Assembly (NCBI GenBank): GCA_017407365.1
Contig: JAFQWR010000192.1
Location: 1 to 5,780 of the forward strand
Direction: 5' to 3'
DNA: 5,780 nucleotides
Origin: Clostridia bacterium
GTDB taxonomy: Bacteria > Bacillota > Clostridia > Christensenellales > HGM11417
Shown: positions 1 through 5,682 of the stretch, in pieces
Layout of the letters: each line of letters begins with the position of its first letter
Numbering within the stretch: the first letter of the stretch is position 1
The notes under the pieces: generated by a model
What the model saw: the letters and a program-made list of their open reading frames with translations, nothing else
The model's database searches: none
What the model was told of the DNA's origin: nothing
Program-made: the position numbers and the translations under genes

Positions 1-457
1 CCCCCGATCCTTCCTCGTTAGTATGTATGTACTTTTCATAAAAGATCTTCGCTATCTTTTCTACGTGCCGCTTTTGAAGCATCGGGCTATTTGCCTCTGC
101 TAAAAGCTCGAACAAATAAAGCTTACCGCCCTTATAAACCCGGATATGCGGGAATCCATACATATCTTCAATGGAAAAGCCTCTATATTCATAATTCTTT
201 ATTACGGTTAGAAAATAATAATCACCCTTTAGCATAAATACGTCCGCACCCATATAAGAGCCCAGATAGGTCTCGATCTCTGTGTTCTCAAAAGTTCTGT
301 ACCCATCTGAAAGATCGATCATTGCTTCTATGATTTTTTTCTCTCTTCTTGCAGTGAGAGGACGTACGCCGCTATCAAAATACCAGAAGGCAACCGAGCC
401 AATGGCAAGCACCACAGCGGTGGCGATACTGATTAAAACGATGTGGATTTTTTTCAT
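1..457 (-). CDS. Unrecognised single-span membrane or secreted protein, N-terminal part (runs off left edge)
   Basis: Reading leftward from the ATG at 457, the frame stays open for 152 codons to the window edge, so the C-terminus is missing. The N-terminus starts Met-Lys-Lys and has a hydrophobic stretch at about residues 5-27. No cysteine follows it, so it is a membrane anchor or an uncleaved or ordinary signal sequence rather than a lipoprotein signal, with the rest probably outside the cell. The remainder (about 28-152) is soluble and rich in Tyr, Phe and charged residues, including a Tyr-Tyr-Phe run near 80-82. I recognise no domain. The start is well supported by two tandem AAGGAG sequences just upstream and a consensus promoter at 490-518. 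The gene is clearly AT-richer than its neighbours (my hand count of bases 1-240 gives 91 G+C). That the gene is real is fairly sure; its function is unknown. Confidence 0.8.
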   Translation of the reverse strand, partial: MKKIHIVLISIATAVVLAIGSVAFWYFDSGVRPLTARREKKIIEAMIDLSDGYRTFENTEIETYLGSYMGADVFMLKGDYYFLTVIKNYEYRGFSIEDMYGFPHIRVYKGGKLYLFELLAEANSPMLQKRHVEKIAKIFYEKYIHTNEEGSG

Positions 458-467
458 AAAATCAAAT

Positions 468-479
468 CTCCTTCTCCTT
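468..479 (-). promoter_or_regulatory. Tandem ribosome binding sites of the left-edge gene
   Basis: On the minus strand AAGGAGAAGGAG consists of two back-to-back AAGGAG copies. The nearer one ends 10 bases before the ATG at 457 and the farther one 16 bases before it. Only the nearer has workable spacing. The doubling is unusual and fixes the start codon. Confidence 0.75.
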
Positions 480-489
480 TATTACCTGT

Positions 490-518
490 ATTATATCATA
501 CACAAGTGGTGTTGTCAA
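490..518 (-). promoter_or_regulatory. Consensus sigma-A/sigma-70 promoter of the left-edge gene
   Basis: Read on the minus strand, TTGACA (513-518) is followed by 17 bases and TATAAT (490-495). Both hexamers and the spacing match the housekeeping consensus exactly. The predicted transcription start is near 483, giving a leader of about 26 bases that contains the tandem ribosome binding site. The spacer holds a small inverted repeat (ACAC-5-GTGT), and a larger one lies just upstream at 522-549. Either could be an operator, but that is speculation. Confidence 0.88.
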
Positions 519-521
519 TAG

Positions 522-549
522 TTTGTAAAAAAGTTCCTTTCGTTACAAA
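522..549. repeat. Inverted repeat upstream of the -35 element
   Basis: TTTGTAA (522-528) and TTACAAA (543-549) form a 7-base inverted repeat with a 14-base gap. Its near edge is 4 bases upstream of the -35 box of the left-edge gene. The position would suit an activator or repressor site. Both arms are AT-rich, so chance occurrence is plausible. Confidence 0.35.
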
Positions 550-587
550 TTTTTTCCTTCTGCCGATAAATCAATCGCCATAGTAAT

Positions 588-614
588 AAAAAATCCCCCG
601 ATATTTTCGGGGGA
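588..614 (-). terminator. Rho-independent terminator of the DUF4380-like gene
   Basis: On the minus strand an 8-base perfect stem (TCCCCCGA / TCGGGGGA, arms at 607-614 and 594-601) with a 5-base loop is followed by six T (593-588). It begins 21 bases after the stop codon of the gene at 636-1553. There is no T-run on the plus strand, so it acts in the minus direction and separates that gene from the left-edge promoter. Confidence 0.9.
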
Positions 615-635
615 ATTAGAAATAATCTTTATGAT

Positions 636-1553
636 TTACAGCACATTGGCGTCAAAGAATGCGGAGAGTTCCTCTTCGGTGGTGGGCTCGTTGGCAACAA
701 AGATTTCCCATTCCTCCTCATGCTCTACTACCTCGCCCGTTTTGATGGGCATTAAGGGGCTGAGCGACTCGCTTTCTAACATCTCTCCATTGGTGTAGCA
801 CTCAAAGTTACAGCTGCAATCGGGATATGCGGGGGTATCCTCGAAGGGATACAGCTCTTCCTCTGCAAGACCGGGGAAGCGTTTTACAAAAACCTCGCCG
901 TCGGTAAAGTAGGCAGCCGCACCGTCGAACAGGGGCATACCAACCTTTAAGGGAGAGGGCGCACCCTTTACACTGCGGATTTTGATAAAGTGATCGGTAA
1001 AGGTGAGACGGGGGTCGTTTAAGCGGGTGTAGGGCCATAAGATAAGACTGCGGTTGGGCAGCAGACCGGTGTCTACATCAATCTGCTTCACGCAGTTTAC
1101 ACCGCCGCTACGAAGCACAGCAAGCGCCCATGCAGAGATGGTGATCTCGAACAGGTTGCGGTTTTCGATGCGGTAGTTTAAGTATACCTTGGTACCGGAT
1201 TCTGCCATTTCGATCTCTACCGTTTTTTTGGTGCAAGCGGCAGACATCGTTTTCTGCGTGAGAATTACACCGCCCTCGGTGAGCTCGTAGTCTACGGGGA
1301 AGGAATCGGGCTCATCTGCTCTGCCCTTAACCTCGGGGGAGGTCCAAAGACGTGCACCGCCGTAGTTCACCCATTTTTCGGGACTGCGTACACCTGCCAG
1401 GGAGGGATCTAAGTGCATCAGATTTTCGCCACCCTCTCTGCGGTAGCTTAAAATATAGGGGACCTCGGTTGCAACGATCAGCTCTGCATCGCCGTTGCAG
1501 ATACGCACACAATTTTCGAAGCCGTAGAAGGTAATCAATTCTTTCTGAACCAT
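636..1553 (-). CDS. DUF4380-like / galactose-mutarotase-fold protein
   Basis: This 305-residue soluble protein has no signal peptide or membrane segment and is therefore probably cytoplasmic. The motif YGGARLWTSPE (about residues 64-74) and a C-terminal segment of the form SLSPLMPI-x4-VEHEEEW (about 263-282) resemble the conserved core of DUF4380 proteins, which have the beta-sandwich fold of galactose mutarotase and related carbohydrate-binding enzymes. The family's reaction is not established, so a sugar or glycoside ligand is an inference. I chose the ATG at 1553 because AGGAG lies 10 bases upstream. The frame can be extended to a GTG at 1589, but that is only about 7 bases after the predicted transcription start and has no ribosome binding site. 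The gene has its own promoter (1603-1631) and terminator (588-614), so it can be expressed alone. The fold call is moderately sure; substrate and role are unknown. Confidence 0.82.
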   Translation of the reverse strand: MVQKELITFYGFENCVRICNGDAELIVATEVPYILSYRREGGENLMHLDPSLAGVRSPEKWVNYGGARLWTSPEVKGRADEPDSFPVDYELTEGGVILTQKTMSAACTKKTVEIEMAESGTKVYLNYRIENRNLFEITISAWALAVLRSGGVNCVKQIDVDTGLLPNRSLILWPYTRLNDPRLTFTDHFIKIRSVKGAPSPLKVGMPLFDGAAAYFTDGEVFVKRFPGLAEEELYPFEDTPAYPDCSCNFECYTNGEMLESESLSPLMPIKTGEVVEHEEEWEIFVANEPTTEEELSAFFDANVL

Positions 1554-1602
1554 AAAGCTAAATCTCCTGTTTGCCCTGCTTTGACGCACGGGGCTTACTA
1601 TT

Positions 1603-1631
1603 ATTGTACCATACTACACATAAAAATGCAA
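1603..1631 (-). promoter_or_regulatory. Promoter of the DUF4380-like gene
   Basis: On the minus strand TTGCAT (1626-1631), a 17-base spacer and TACAAT (1603-1608) give a good sigma-A-type promoter, with one mismatch in the -10 box and two in the -35 box. Transcription would start near 1596, leaving a leader of about 43 bases before the ATG at 1553. The promoter sits in the 114-base gap after the lipoprotein gene. Confidence 0.7.
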
Positions 1632-1667
1632 GTAATATACGCAGTTTTTTGTGTTGCACGCACAAAG

Positions 1668-3959
1668 CTACACCCATTGCACCGCAAGCGCTACGTCATG
1701 ATCGTACCGATTCCAGAGGGGATCCCACCCTGAAAGATCGGTGCCGACCTTAAGATACAGCGCAAGGCTCCGATTTCCCCATGCAAAGGCGTATTCGCCC
1801 ACGTATTGCACGCTTTCGGGGATGAAGAGCGAGGTAAGCGACGGATTGCCGTAGAAGGCGTTTCTGCCAATCTGTTGCAGCCCGTAGGGAAGCGAAAGCT
1901 CGGCAAGCGACGCGCAAAGCGAAAACGCACCCTCGCCTATTTTTTGCAAGCCATCGGACAGACAAACAGCCTGCAAGCGCTCACAGCGGTTGAAGCAATT
2001 TTCGGGAAGCACCCTTAATGCGCAGTCGGGCGCAAGCTGTACGCTTTGCAACGAACTGCACGTATAAAAGGCATTTCTGCCAAGCAATGCAAGGCTCTTG
2101 GGCAGCTGTACCGATTCGATTGCGCTTTTTGCAAACGCCGCCACCCCGATTTCGGTCAGCCCCTCGGATAGCGTGATTTTTTGCAGGGCACTTTCGGAAA
2201 ACGCCCATTCCTCTATGCGAAGCACGGAGGAGGGAAGGGCAATTTCGGTGATTCCGCTCTGATGAAAAGCGTGACTGCCGATTGCAGTGATACCCTCTGC
2301 CACTCTGCTGTTTTTGCCGCCGATGACCAATTTACCCGTTGCATCCGCAATGGCGCCCTCTCTTTCGGAGTAGAACGCCTGCTCGTCAGAAACGGTAAAG
2401 GAGTCTACCCTGCTTAAAAAACGCACGGCGGAGGGCGCAATCTGCGAAACGGGATACGCAACCCCCTTTACAGCAACAGAAGCAGGCAGATGCAGTACCC
2501 CCTCCCCGATTACAGCGGTAACCGTTGCGGCTCCGTCTGCGATAACGTAGTGGAAGTCCTCCGTCTGCAAGAGGGTATCCTCTGTAATGCGCCATACCGT
2601 GCCTGCCTCTGCGCCTGAAAGATTGCACGAGGGGCTTGCATATACAACGACGTCGGGGCTGTAACGGAAGGCGGCTTCTCCCACTGCGAGGCAGGAATCG
2701 GGCAGAATGAGATAGCGCAGGGAAAGCAGGTTTTGCAGGGCATGCGGCTGAATGCTCTGTATGCCCTCGCCCAAAGTCAGCGTATGAAGCTTATTCTGCA
2801 CGCCCAGATCGGGTACCGTACGGAGCGAGCCGGGCAGATGAAGAGAGGTAAGCGCCGTGCCCCAGAAGATACTTTTCCCCATTTCGGTCAGCCTGCTTTC
2901 CGCACCGAAGGAAACCTCTGTTAAATTGGGGCAGTGACTGAACGCATAGTCCCCGATAAAGGTGACAGAATCGGGTATGGCGTACTTTGAGGCAGGTCTG
3001 CACAAAAAGGCGTATTCGCCAATCCTCCGCACGCCGCTTGGCAGAGTTGCACCCCTTTCGGTAAATACAACCGTTTCACTCTCTCTTTCTATCAGACAGC
3101 CGTTTTGGGTATAGAAATAGGGGCTTTGGAGCGAAACACCAATCTCGGCAAGCATATTCATAGCCCGCTCCTCTTCGCTTGTATTCGCCCAGAAGATATT
3201 TGAGGTATCGATGCGCTGTACGCTTGCAGGCAGAATCAGCTGTGTGATACCGACTGCATCCGTAAAGGCATCTGCATTGATTGCCGTTACAGGCTCACCG
3301 CGGTATTCCTCGGGAATGACAACCGCGCCGCCCTCACCCACGTATTCGGTAAGAGTAAACAAGCCGTTTTCCCACGAGAAAACAAAATCGCTGAATTCCG
3401 CTTTAAGCACCACGGAATGATACAGCTCTGAAAAACCGCGGAAAGGCACAAAGCCATCCTCTGTCTGCATCAGCCAGCCCTCAAAGGCATAGTTTCGGCA
3501 TTCGGGCGAGGGGAGCGATATCTCCTCCATCTCCACCGTAAAATAAGAGGGGTACTCACCTGTTACACTCCACTCCACCTGCTTACCCGCAACGGTGACG
3601 GTGTTGTCGTAGCGGACGGCATACCTTATGGGCGTGACGGAGGGGGTGACCTTTATGCTTTCACGCACGCTGATTCTTGCACCCTGCGCATCCGCCTGAC
3701 GGGTTTTGCCGCTGCTTAAATAGGTGACGGTAACCGAGCTGACCTCGTACCCCAAGGGGAGCCCCGTGAATGTGCCAAATTCCACGTAGCATCCGGAAAA
3801 GTCAAAGCCGGGCGTAAACGAGCGATCGCCGCCCGTATGCACAATGCCCTCGGGGATATCGTAGGTAACGGTGTACGTCTTGCTTGCAGGGCGGGGGAGA
3901 AAGCAGCCGCCGCACACAAAAAGCAGTAATATACTCACCGATAACAGAATTTTCTTCAT
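1668..3959 (-). CDS. BspA-like leucine-rich-repeat (LRR_5) surface lipoprotein
   Basis: This 763-residue protein starts with a lipoprotein signal peptide: Met-Lys-Lys, a hydrophobic core at about 4-15, then CGGC with Cys19 as the likely lipidated residue. Cys at position -3 of the lipobox is unusual. Residues about 28-190 form a beta-rich region whose end (YAFEGW near 157-162, then LKAEF) resembles Listeria-Bacteroides / InlB B-type repeats. Residues about 195-730 are LRR_5 repeats with the hallmark pattern IG..AF followed by L..v.lP.sv, for example IGEYAF at 313-318 and IGRNAF at 697-702. They fall into two modules, about 195-440 and 468-730, each opening with an IP/LP...G.....I sheet entry and a Tyr-rich insert. 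The protein is probably anchored on the outer face of the membrane and binds host or polysaccharide ligands, as known for some BspA relatives; the ligand here is unknown. GGAGG lies 5 bases before the ATG. No clear terminator follows the stop. Confidence 0.93.
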   Translation of the reverse strand: MKKILLSVSILLLFVCGGCFLPRPASKTYTVTYDIPEGIVHTGGDRSFTPGFDFSGCYVEFGTFTGLPLGYEVSSVTVTYLSSGKTRQADAQGARISVRESIKVTPSVTPIRYAVRYDNTVTVAGKQVEWSVTGEYPSYFTVEMEEISLPSPECRNYAFEGWLMQTEDGFVPFRGFSELYHSVVLKAEFSDFVFSWENGLFTLTEYVGEGGAVVIPEEYRGEPVTAINADAFTDAVGITQLILPASVQRIDTSNIFWANTSEEERAMNMLAEIGVSLQSPYFYTQNGCLIERESETVVFTERGATLPSGVRRIGEYAFLCRPASKYAIPDSVTFIGDYAFSHCPNLTEVSFGAESRLTEMGKSIFWGTALTSLHLPGSLRTVPDLGVQNKLHTLTLGEGIQSIQPHALQNLLSLRYLILPDSCLAVGEAAFRYSPDVVVYASPSCNLSGAEAGTVWRITEDTLLQTEDFHYVIADGAATVTAVIGEGVLHLPASVAVKGVAYPVSQIAPSAVRFLSRVDSFTVSDEQAFYSEREGAIADATGKLVIGGKNSRVAEGITAIGSHAFHQSGITEIALPSSVLRIEEWAFSESALQKITLSEGLTEIGVAAFAKSAIESVQLPKSLALLGRNAFYTCSSLQSVQLAPDCALRVLPENCFNRCERLQAVCLSDGLQKIGEGAFSLCASLAELSLPYGLQQIGRNAFYGNPSLTSLFIPESVQYVGEYAFAWGNRSLALYLKVGTDLSGWDPLWNRYDHDVALAVQWV

Positions 3960-3971
3960 TTTTTCCTCCCG

Positions 3972-4063
3972 GGAAGCTTTTCATATATTAGACACGCAAG
4001 CGCGGCTTTTTATTGGCACAGAGCAGGCTTTTACAAAAAAATTTCAAGCCTATCGATACACAG
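3972..4063 (-). repeat. Leader repeat element, copy A (adjacent to the lipoprotein gene)
   Basis: Bases 3972-4041 match 4074-4143 over 70 aligned positions with only five or so substitutions and no gaps, an exact period of 102. Weaker similarity, with small gaps, continues to 4063. On the minus strand this copy ends next to the GGAGG ribosome binding site of the lipoprotein gene. Its last part can fold (3976-4001): GCTT pairs with AAGC and CGTGT with ATATG through G-U pairs, around a CTAAT loop. It would therefore lie in the 5' leader or promoter region. I do not know the element family. Confidence 0.85.
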
Positions 4064-4073
4064 AAAGCAACAA

Positions 4074-4168
4074 GGACGCTTCTCGTATATCAGACACGCA
4101 AGCGCGGCTTTTTATTGGCACAGAGCTGGCTTTTACAAAAAAACCGTTTTATCCTTACCGATATGCAG
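4074..4168 (-). repeat. Leader repeat element, copy B
   Basis: This is the second copy of the element at 3972-4063. The same hairpin (4078-4103) is preserved here: CGTGT pairs with ATACG around CTGAT inside a GCTT/AAGC outer stem, and the outer stem can extend by two more pairs. The difference from copy A within the inner stem (C in B, T in A on the minus strand) keeps pairing by replacing G-C with G-U. Both copies carry a seven-T run followed by GTAAAAGCC at their minus-strand start. Confidence 0.85.
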
Positions 4169-4218
4169 GTATCAACGCAGGCTGCTCCCCACTACAACAG
4201 ATGAAGGCATATTTATGC

Positions 4219-4248
4219 AAAAAAAACGCCTGCTACGGACGTTTTTTT
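4219..4248. terminator. Probable bidirectional intrinsic terminator after the serine hydrolase gene
   Basis: An A-run (4219-4226), a short GC stem (CGCC with GG-A-CG, one bulged base, 6-base loop) and a T-run (4242-4248) form a hairpin with T-runs on either strand. On the minus strand it would end transcription from the serine hydrolase gene about 170 bases after its stop, which is farther than usual, and would isolate the lipoprotein gene. No plus-strand gene needs it. Confidence 0.7.
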
Positions 4249-4301
4249 GCTTTGTTATTACCGCAAGAAAACAATCTCCCAGCGTAAGTATCTGCTTCCT
4301 G

Positions 4302-4316
4302 TTGATTCAGCACCGA
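4302..4316. repeat. 15-base direct repeat, copy 1
   Basis: TTGATTCAGCACCGA occurs here and again at 4367-4381, 65 bases apart. The distance is not a multiple of three, so it is not a repeated coding unit. It brackets a GC-rich segment and could mark the edges of a small insertion or a dispersed intergenic repeat. Confidence 0.7.
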
Positions 4317-4366
4317 AAGCCGCCGCCTGCAAAACTTGGGCGCAACGATGGAGCAAAGCAAATTCT

Positions 4367-4381
4367 TTGATTCAGCACCGA
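4367..4381. repeat. 15-base direct repeat, copy 2
   Basis: Exact copy of the 15 bases at 4302-4316. It begins 44 bases downstream (minus-strand sense) of the stop codon end of the serine hydrolase gene. Confidence 0.7.
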
Positions 4382-4420
4382 CGCGTTCATCTGAATGCCT
4401 GCCTCTACCCTGCCGCCTCT

Positions 4421-5548
4421 TTACACCAGTGCGCTGTTTACAGCATTTTCGAAGCTGATTGCAGAGCAATTTGCCGAGCCGCCGTCTACCTTGGAATTTT
4501 TCATAAACACCGCTACAATTTCATTTTCGGGATCCACCCAGAAATGCGAGCCGTATGCGCCGCTCCAACCAAATGTACCCTTGGCTAAGCAAGGGTACCC
4601 CTCGCCTATCACACGCACACCAAGCCCCCAATAGGAGGATGCATCCACCACTACCCAAGGCTTTGACATTTCTGCAAAGACAGCCTCGCTTAATATTCTG
4701 CCCATAGGCGTTTTACCCTTGTTCAACAGCATAGTAGCAAATTTCGCATAATCTGTCAGGGTGGAAGCAAGCCCTGCACCCGCAACACAGTGCGTGCAAG
4801 GGAACGCTTCAAACAAGCACCCCTCCTGCATGGCAACCGTAATATTGCTTCCCTGCTGATCCTGCCCGTGCATTGCCATCAGGCGCGACCACTGCTCCTG
4901 AGAGGGAATAAAGGTAGTATCCTGCATTCCGCAGGGCTCAAAAATTTCTTTCTGATAAAACTCCTGCAGACTTTTTCCGCTCAGCCGCTCAATGATCACG
5001 CCCAGCGCCGCAAATGCCGCAACGCCGCTGTAGCACTGCCTGGAATCAGGCTCAAAGTCTACACCGAGAGCCGCATAGCGTGCGGATAGGCTCGTTGCTG
5101 TTTTTCTATCCTCGGCAGTCAGCAGCTTGGCTTTTTCCAGATCGCTACTACCGATGCCGGAGGTATGTGTCAGCAAATGACGCACGGTGATGGGCGTTTG
5201 GATTTTTCCCAAGGCTGTCAGCTTGCCGTCCTCTGTTTTTGTGATGACGGCATCCTTATATGCAGGAATAAACTCCGACACACGATCCTCTAACGACAGC
5301 AATCCGCGCTCCACTAAAATCAGCGCAGCAATTGCCGTAAAGGGCTTTGTCATCGACGCCAGACGGAACATCGTGCGGTCACCAAGCTCCCTTTTATCGG
5401 CAGACGCATAGCCAAAGTAGCCCTTATATGCAACCTCTCCCCGTTGCATAACCAAGTATCCTGAGCCAAAAACCTTATTGCTTTCAAGGTCGTACATAGC
5501 GATTTCTTCAATGCCTTTTTTCAGTTTATTCTTGTCGAGCATTTGCAT
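4421..5548 (-). CDS. Serine hydrolase, beta-lactamase / family VIII esterase superfamily
   Basis: This 375-residue protein has the serine beta-lactamase-like fold. The nucleophile motif SxxK is S65-M-T-K68 in FRLASMTKPF. The second motif, usually YxN, is Y173-S-G175. HTSG at 128-131 is the common loop of this family. In place of the KTG box there is W328-S-G330 within FGWSGAYGSHFWVDP, the WxG pattern seen in family VIII carboxylesterases. The family includes esterases, D-aminopeptidases and penicillin-binding-protein relatives; the substrate here cannot be told, and the lack of KTG argues against a clinical-type beta-lactamase. There is no signal peptide or membrane segment, so the enzyme is probably cytoplasmic. 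The length is typical for the family. The first ATG at 5548 has GAGG 8 bases upstream and is preferred over the ATG at 5542. Promoter at 5579-5607; probable terminator at 4219-4248. Confidence 0.93.
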   Translation of the reverse strand: MQMLDKNKLKKGIEEIAMYDLESNKVFGSGYLVMQRGEVAYKGYFGYASADKRELGDRTMFRLASMTKPFTAIAALILVERGLLSLEDRVSEFIPAYKDAVITKTEDGKLTALGKIQTPITVRHLLTHTSGIGSSDLEKAKLLTAEDRKTATSLSARYAALGVDFEPDSRQCYSGVAAFAALGVIIERLSGKSLQEFYQKEIFEPCGMQDTTFIPSQEQWSRLMAMHGQDQQGSNITVAMQEGCLFEAFPCTHCVAGAGLASTLTDYAKFATMLLNKGKTPMGRILSEAVFAEMSKPWVVVDASSYWGLGVRVIGEGYPCLAKGTFGWSGAYGSHFWVDPENEIVAVFMKNSKVDGGSANCSAISFENAVNSALV

Positions 5549-5578
5549 TGCAGCTTCCTCTGTTTTCTTTTTTGATGT

Positions 5579-5607
5579 ATTATAGCACTTCCGCTATGAT
5601 AAGTCAA
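5579..5607 (-). promoter_or_regulatory. Promoter of the serine hydrolase gene
   Basis: On the minus strand TTGACT (5602-5607), a 17-base spacer and TATAAT (5579-5584) differ from the sigma-A consensus at one base. The transcription start would be near 5572, giving a leader of about 24 bases with the GAGG ribosome binding site. It lies just after the terminator of the right-edge gene, so the gene is an independent unit. Confidence 0.87.
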
Positions 5608-5623
5608 CAATTAAGCCCTGTGT

Positions 5624-5659
5624 AAAAAAAGTACGGCATGGCAATTTGCCACACCGTAC
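5624..5659 (-). terminator. Intrinsic terminator of the right-edge gene
   Basis: On the minus strand GTACGG (5654-5659) pairs with CCGTAC (5631-5636), and the stem continues inward through two G-U pairs to a GGCA/TGCC tip with a three-base loop, about 13 pairs in all. Seven T follow (5630-5624). It begins 23 bases after the stop codon at 5683-5685. Confidence 0.93.
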
Positions 5660-5682
5660 CGCTGATTTCTGTTTGTTATTCC

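Larger units (their letters stand above)
3960..4420. other. 461-base intergenic region with repeats and a terminator
   Basis: This gap between the serine hydrolase and lipoprotein genes holds no convincing gene. It contains, from right to left, a 15-base direct repeat (4302-4316 and 4367-4381), a hairpin with A and T runs (4219-4248), and two copies of a roughly 95-base element (3972-4063 and 4074-4168). I found no good -35/-10 pair for the lipoprotein gene: TAATAT inside the near element copy could be a -10, but no -35 lies at the right distance. Stretches 4169-4218 and 4249-4301 show nothing I can name. Confidence 0.7.

Noticed and set aside
282..521. Plus-strand open frame of 79 codons
   Set aside because: It overlaps in antisense the well-supported left-edge gene and its consensus promoter, and has no ribosome binding site of its own.
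1554..1589. Longer DUF4380-like protein starting at a GTG (1589)
   Set aside because: This start lies only about 7 bases after the predicted transcription start and has no ribosome binding site. The ATG at 1553 has AGGAG at proper spacing.
1648..1666. Terminator hairpin just after the lipoprotein stop codon
   Set aside because: The 6-base stem is AT-rich with a 7-base loop and is followed by A rather than T on the minus strand.
3960..4041. Promoter for the lipoprotein gene built on TAATAT in repeat copy A
   Set aside because: No recognisable -35 hexamer lies 16-18 bases upstream, so I did not list it as a feature.
3972..4168. CRISPR array
   Set aside because: There are only two copies, the repeats are about 70-95 bases with unequal ends and a spacer of roughly 10 bases, and no cas genes are present.
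3871..4287. Plus-strand open frame of 138 codons containing a repeated 34-residue unit (DTQARLFIGTE...)
   Set aside because: The repeat is in frame only because the DNA period, 102, is a multiple of three. The differences between copies that I checked nearly all change the amino acid, the frame starts inside the antisense of the lipoprotein gene, and no ribosome binding site is evident.
4307..4390. 27-codon minus-strand open frame after the serine hydrolase gene
   Set aside because: It has no good ribosome binding site, spans the two direct repeats, and ends within one of them. It looks like a by-product of the repeat sequence.
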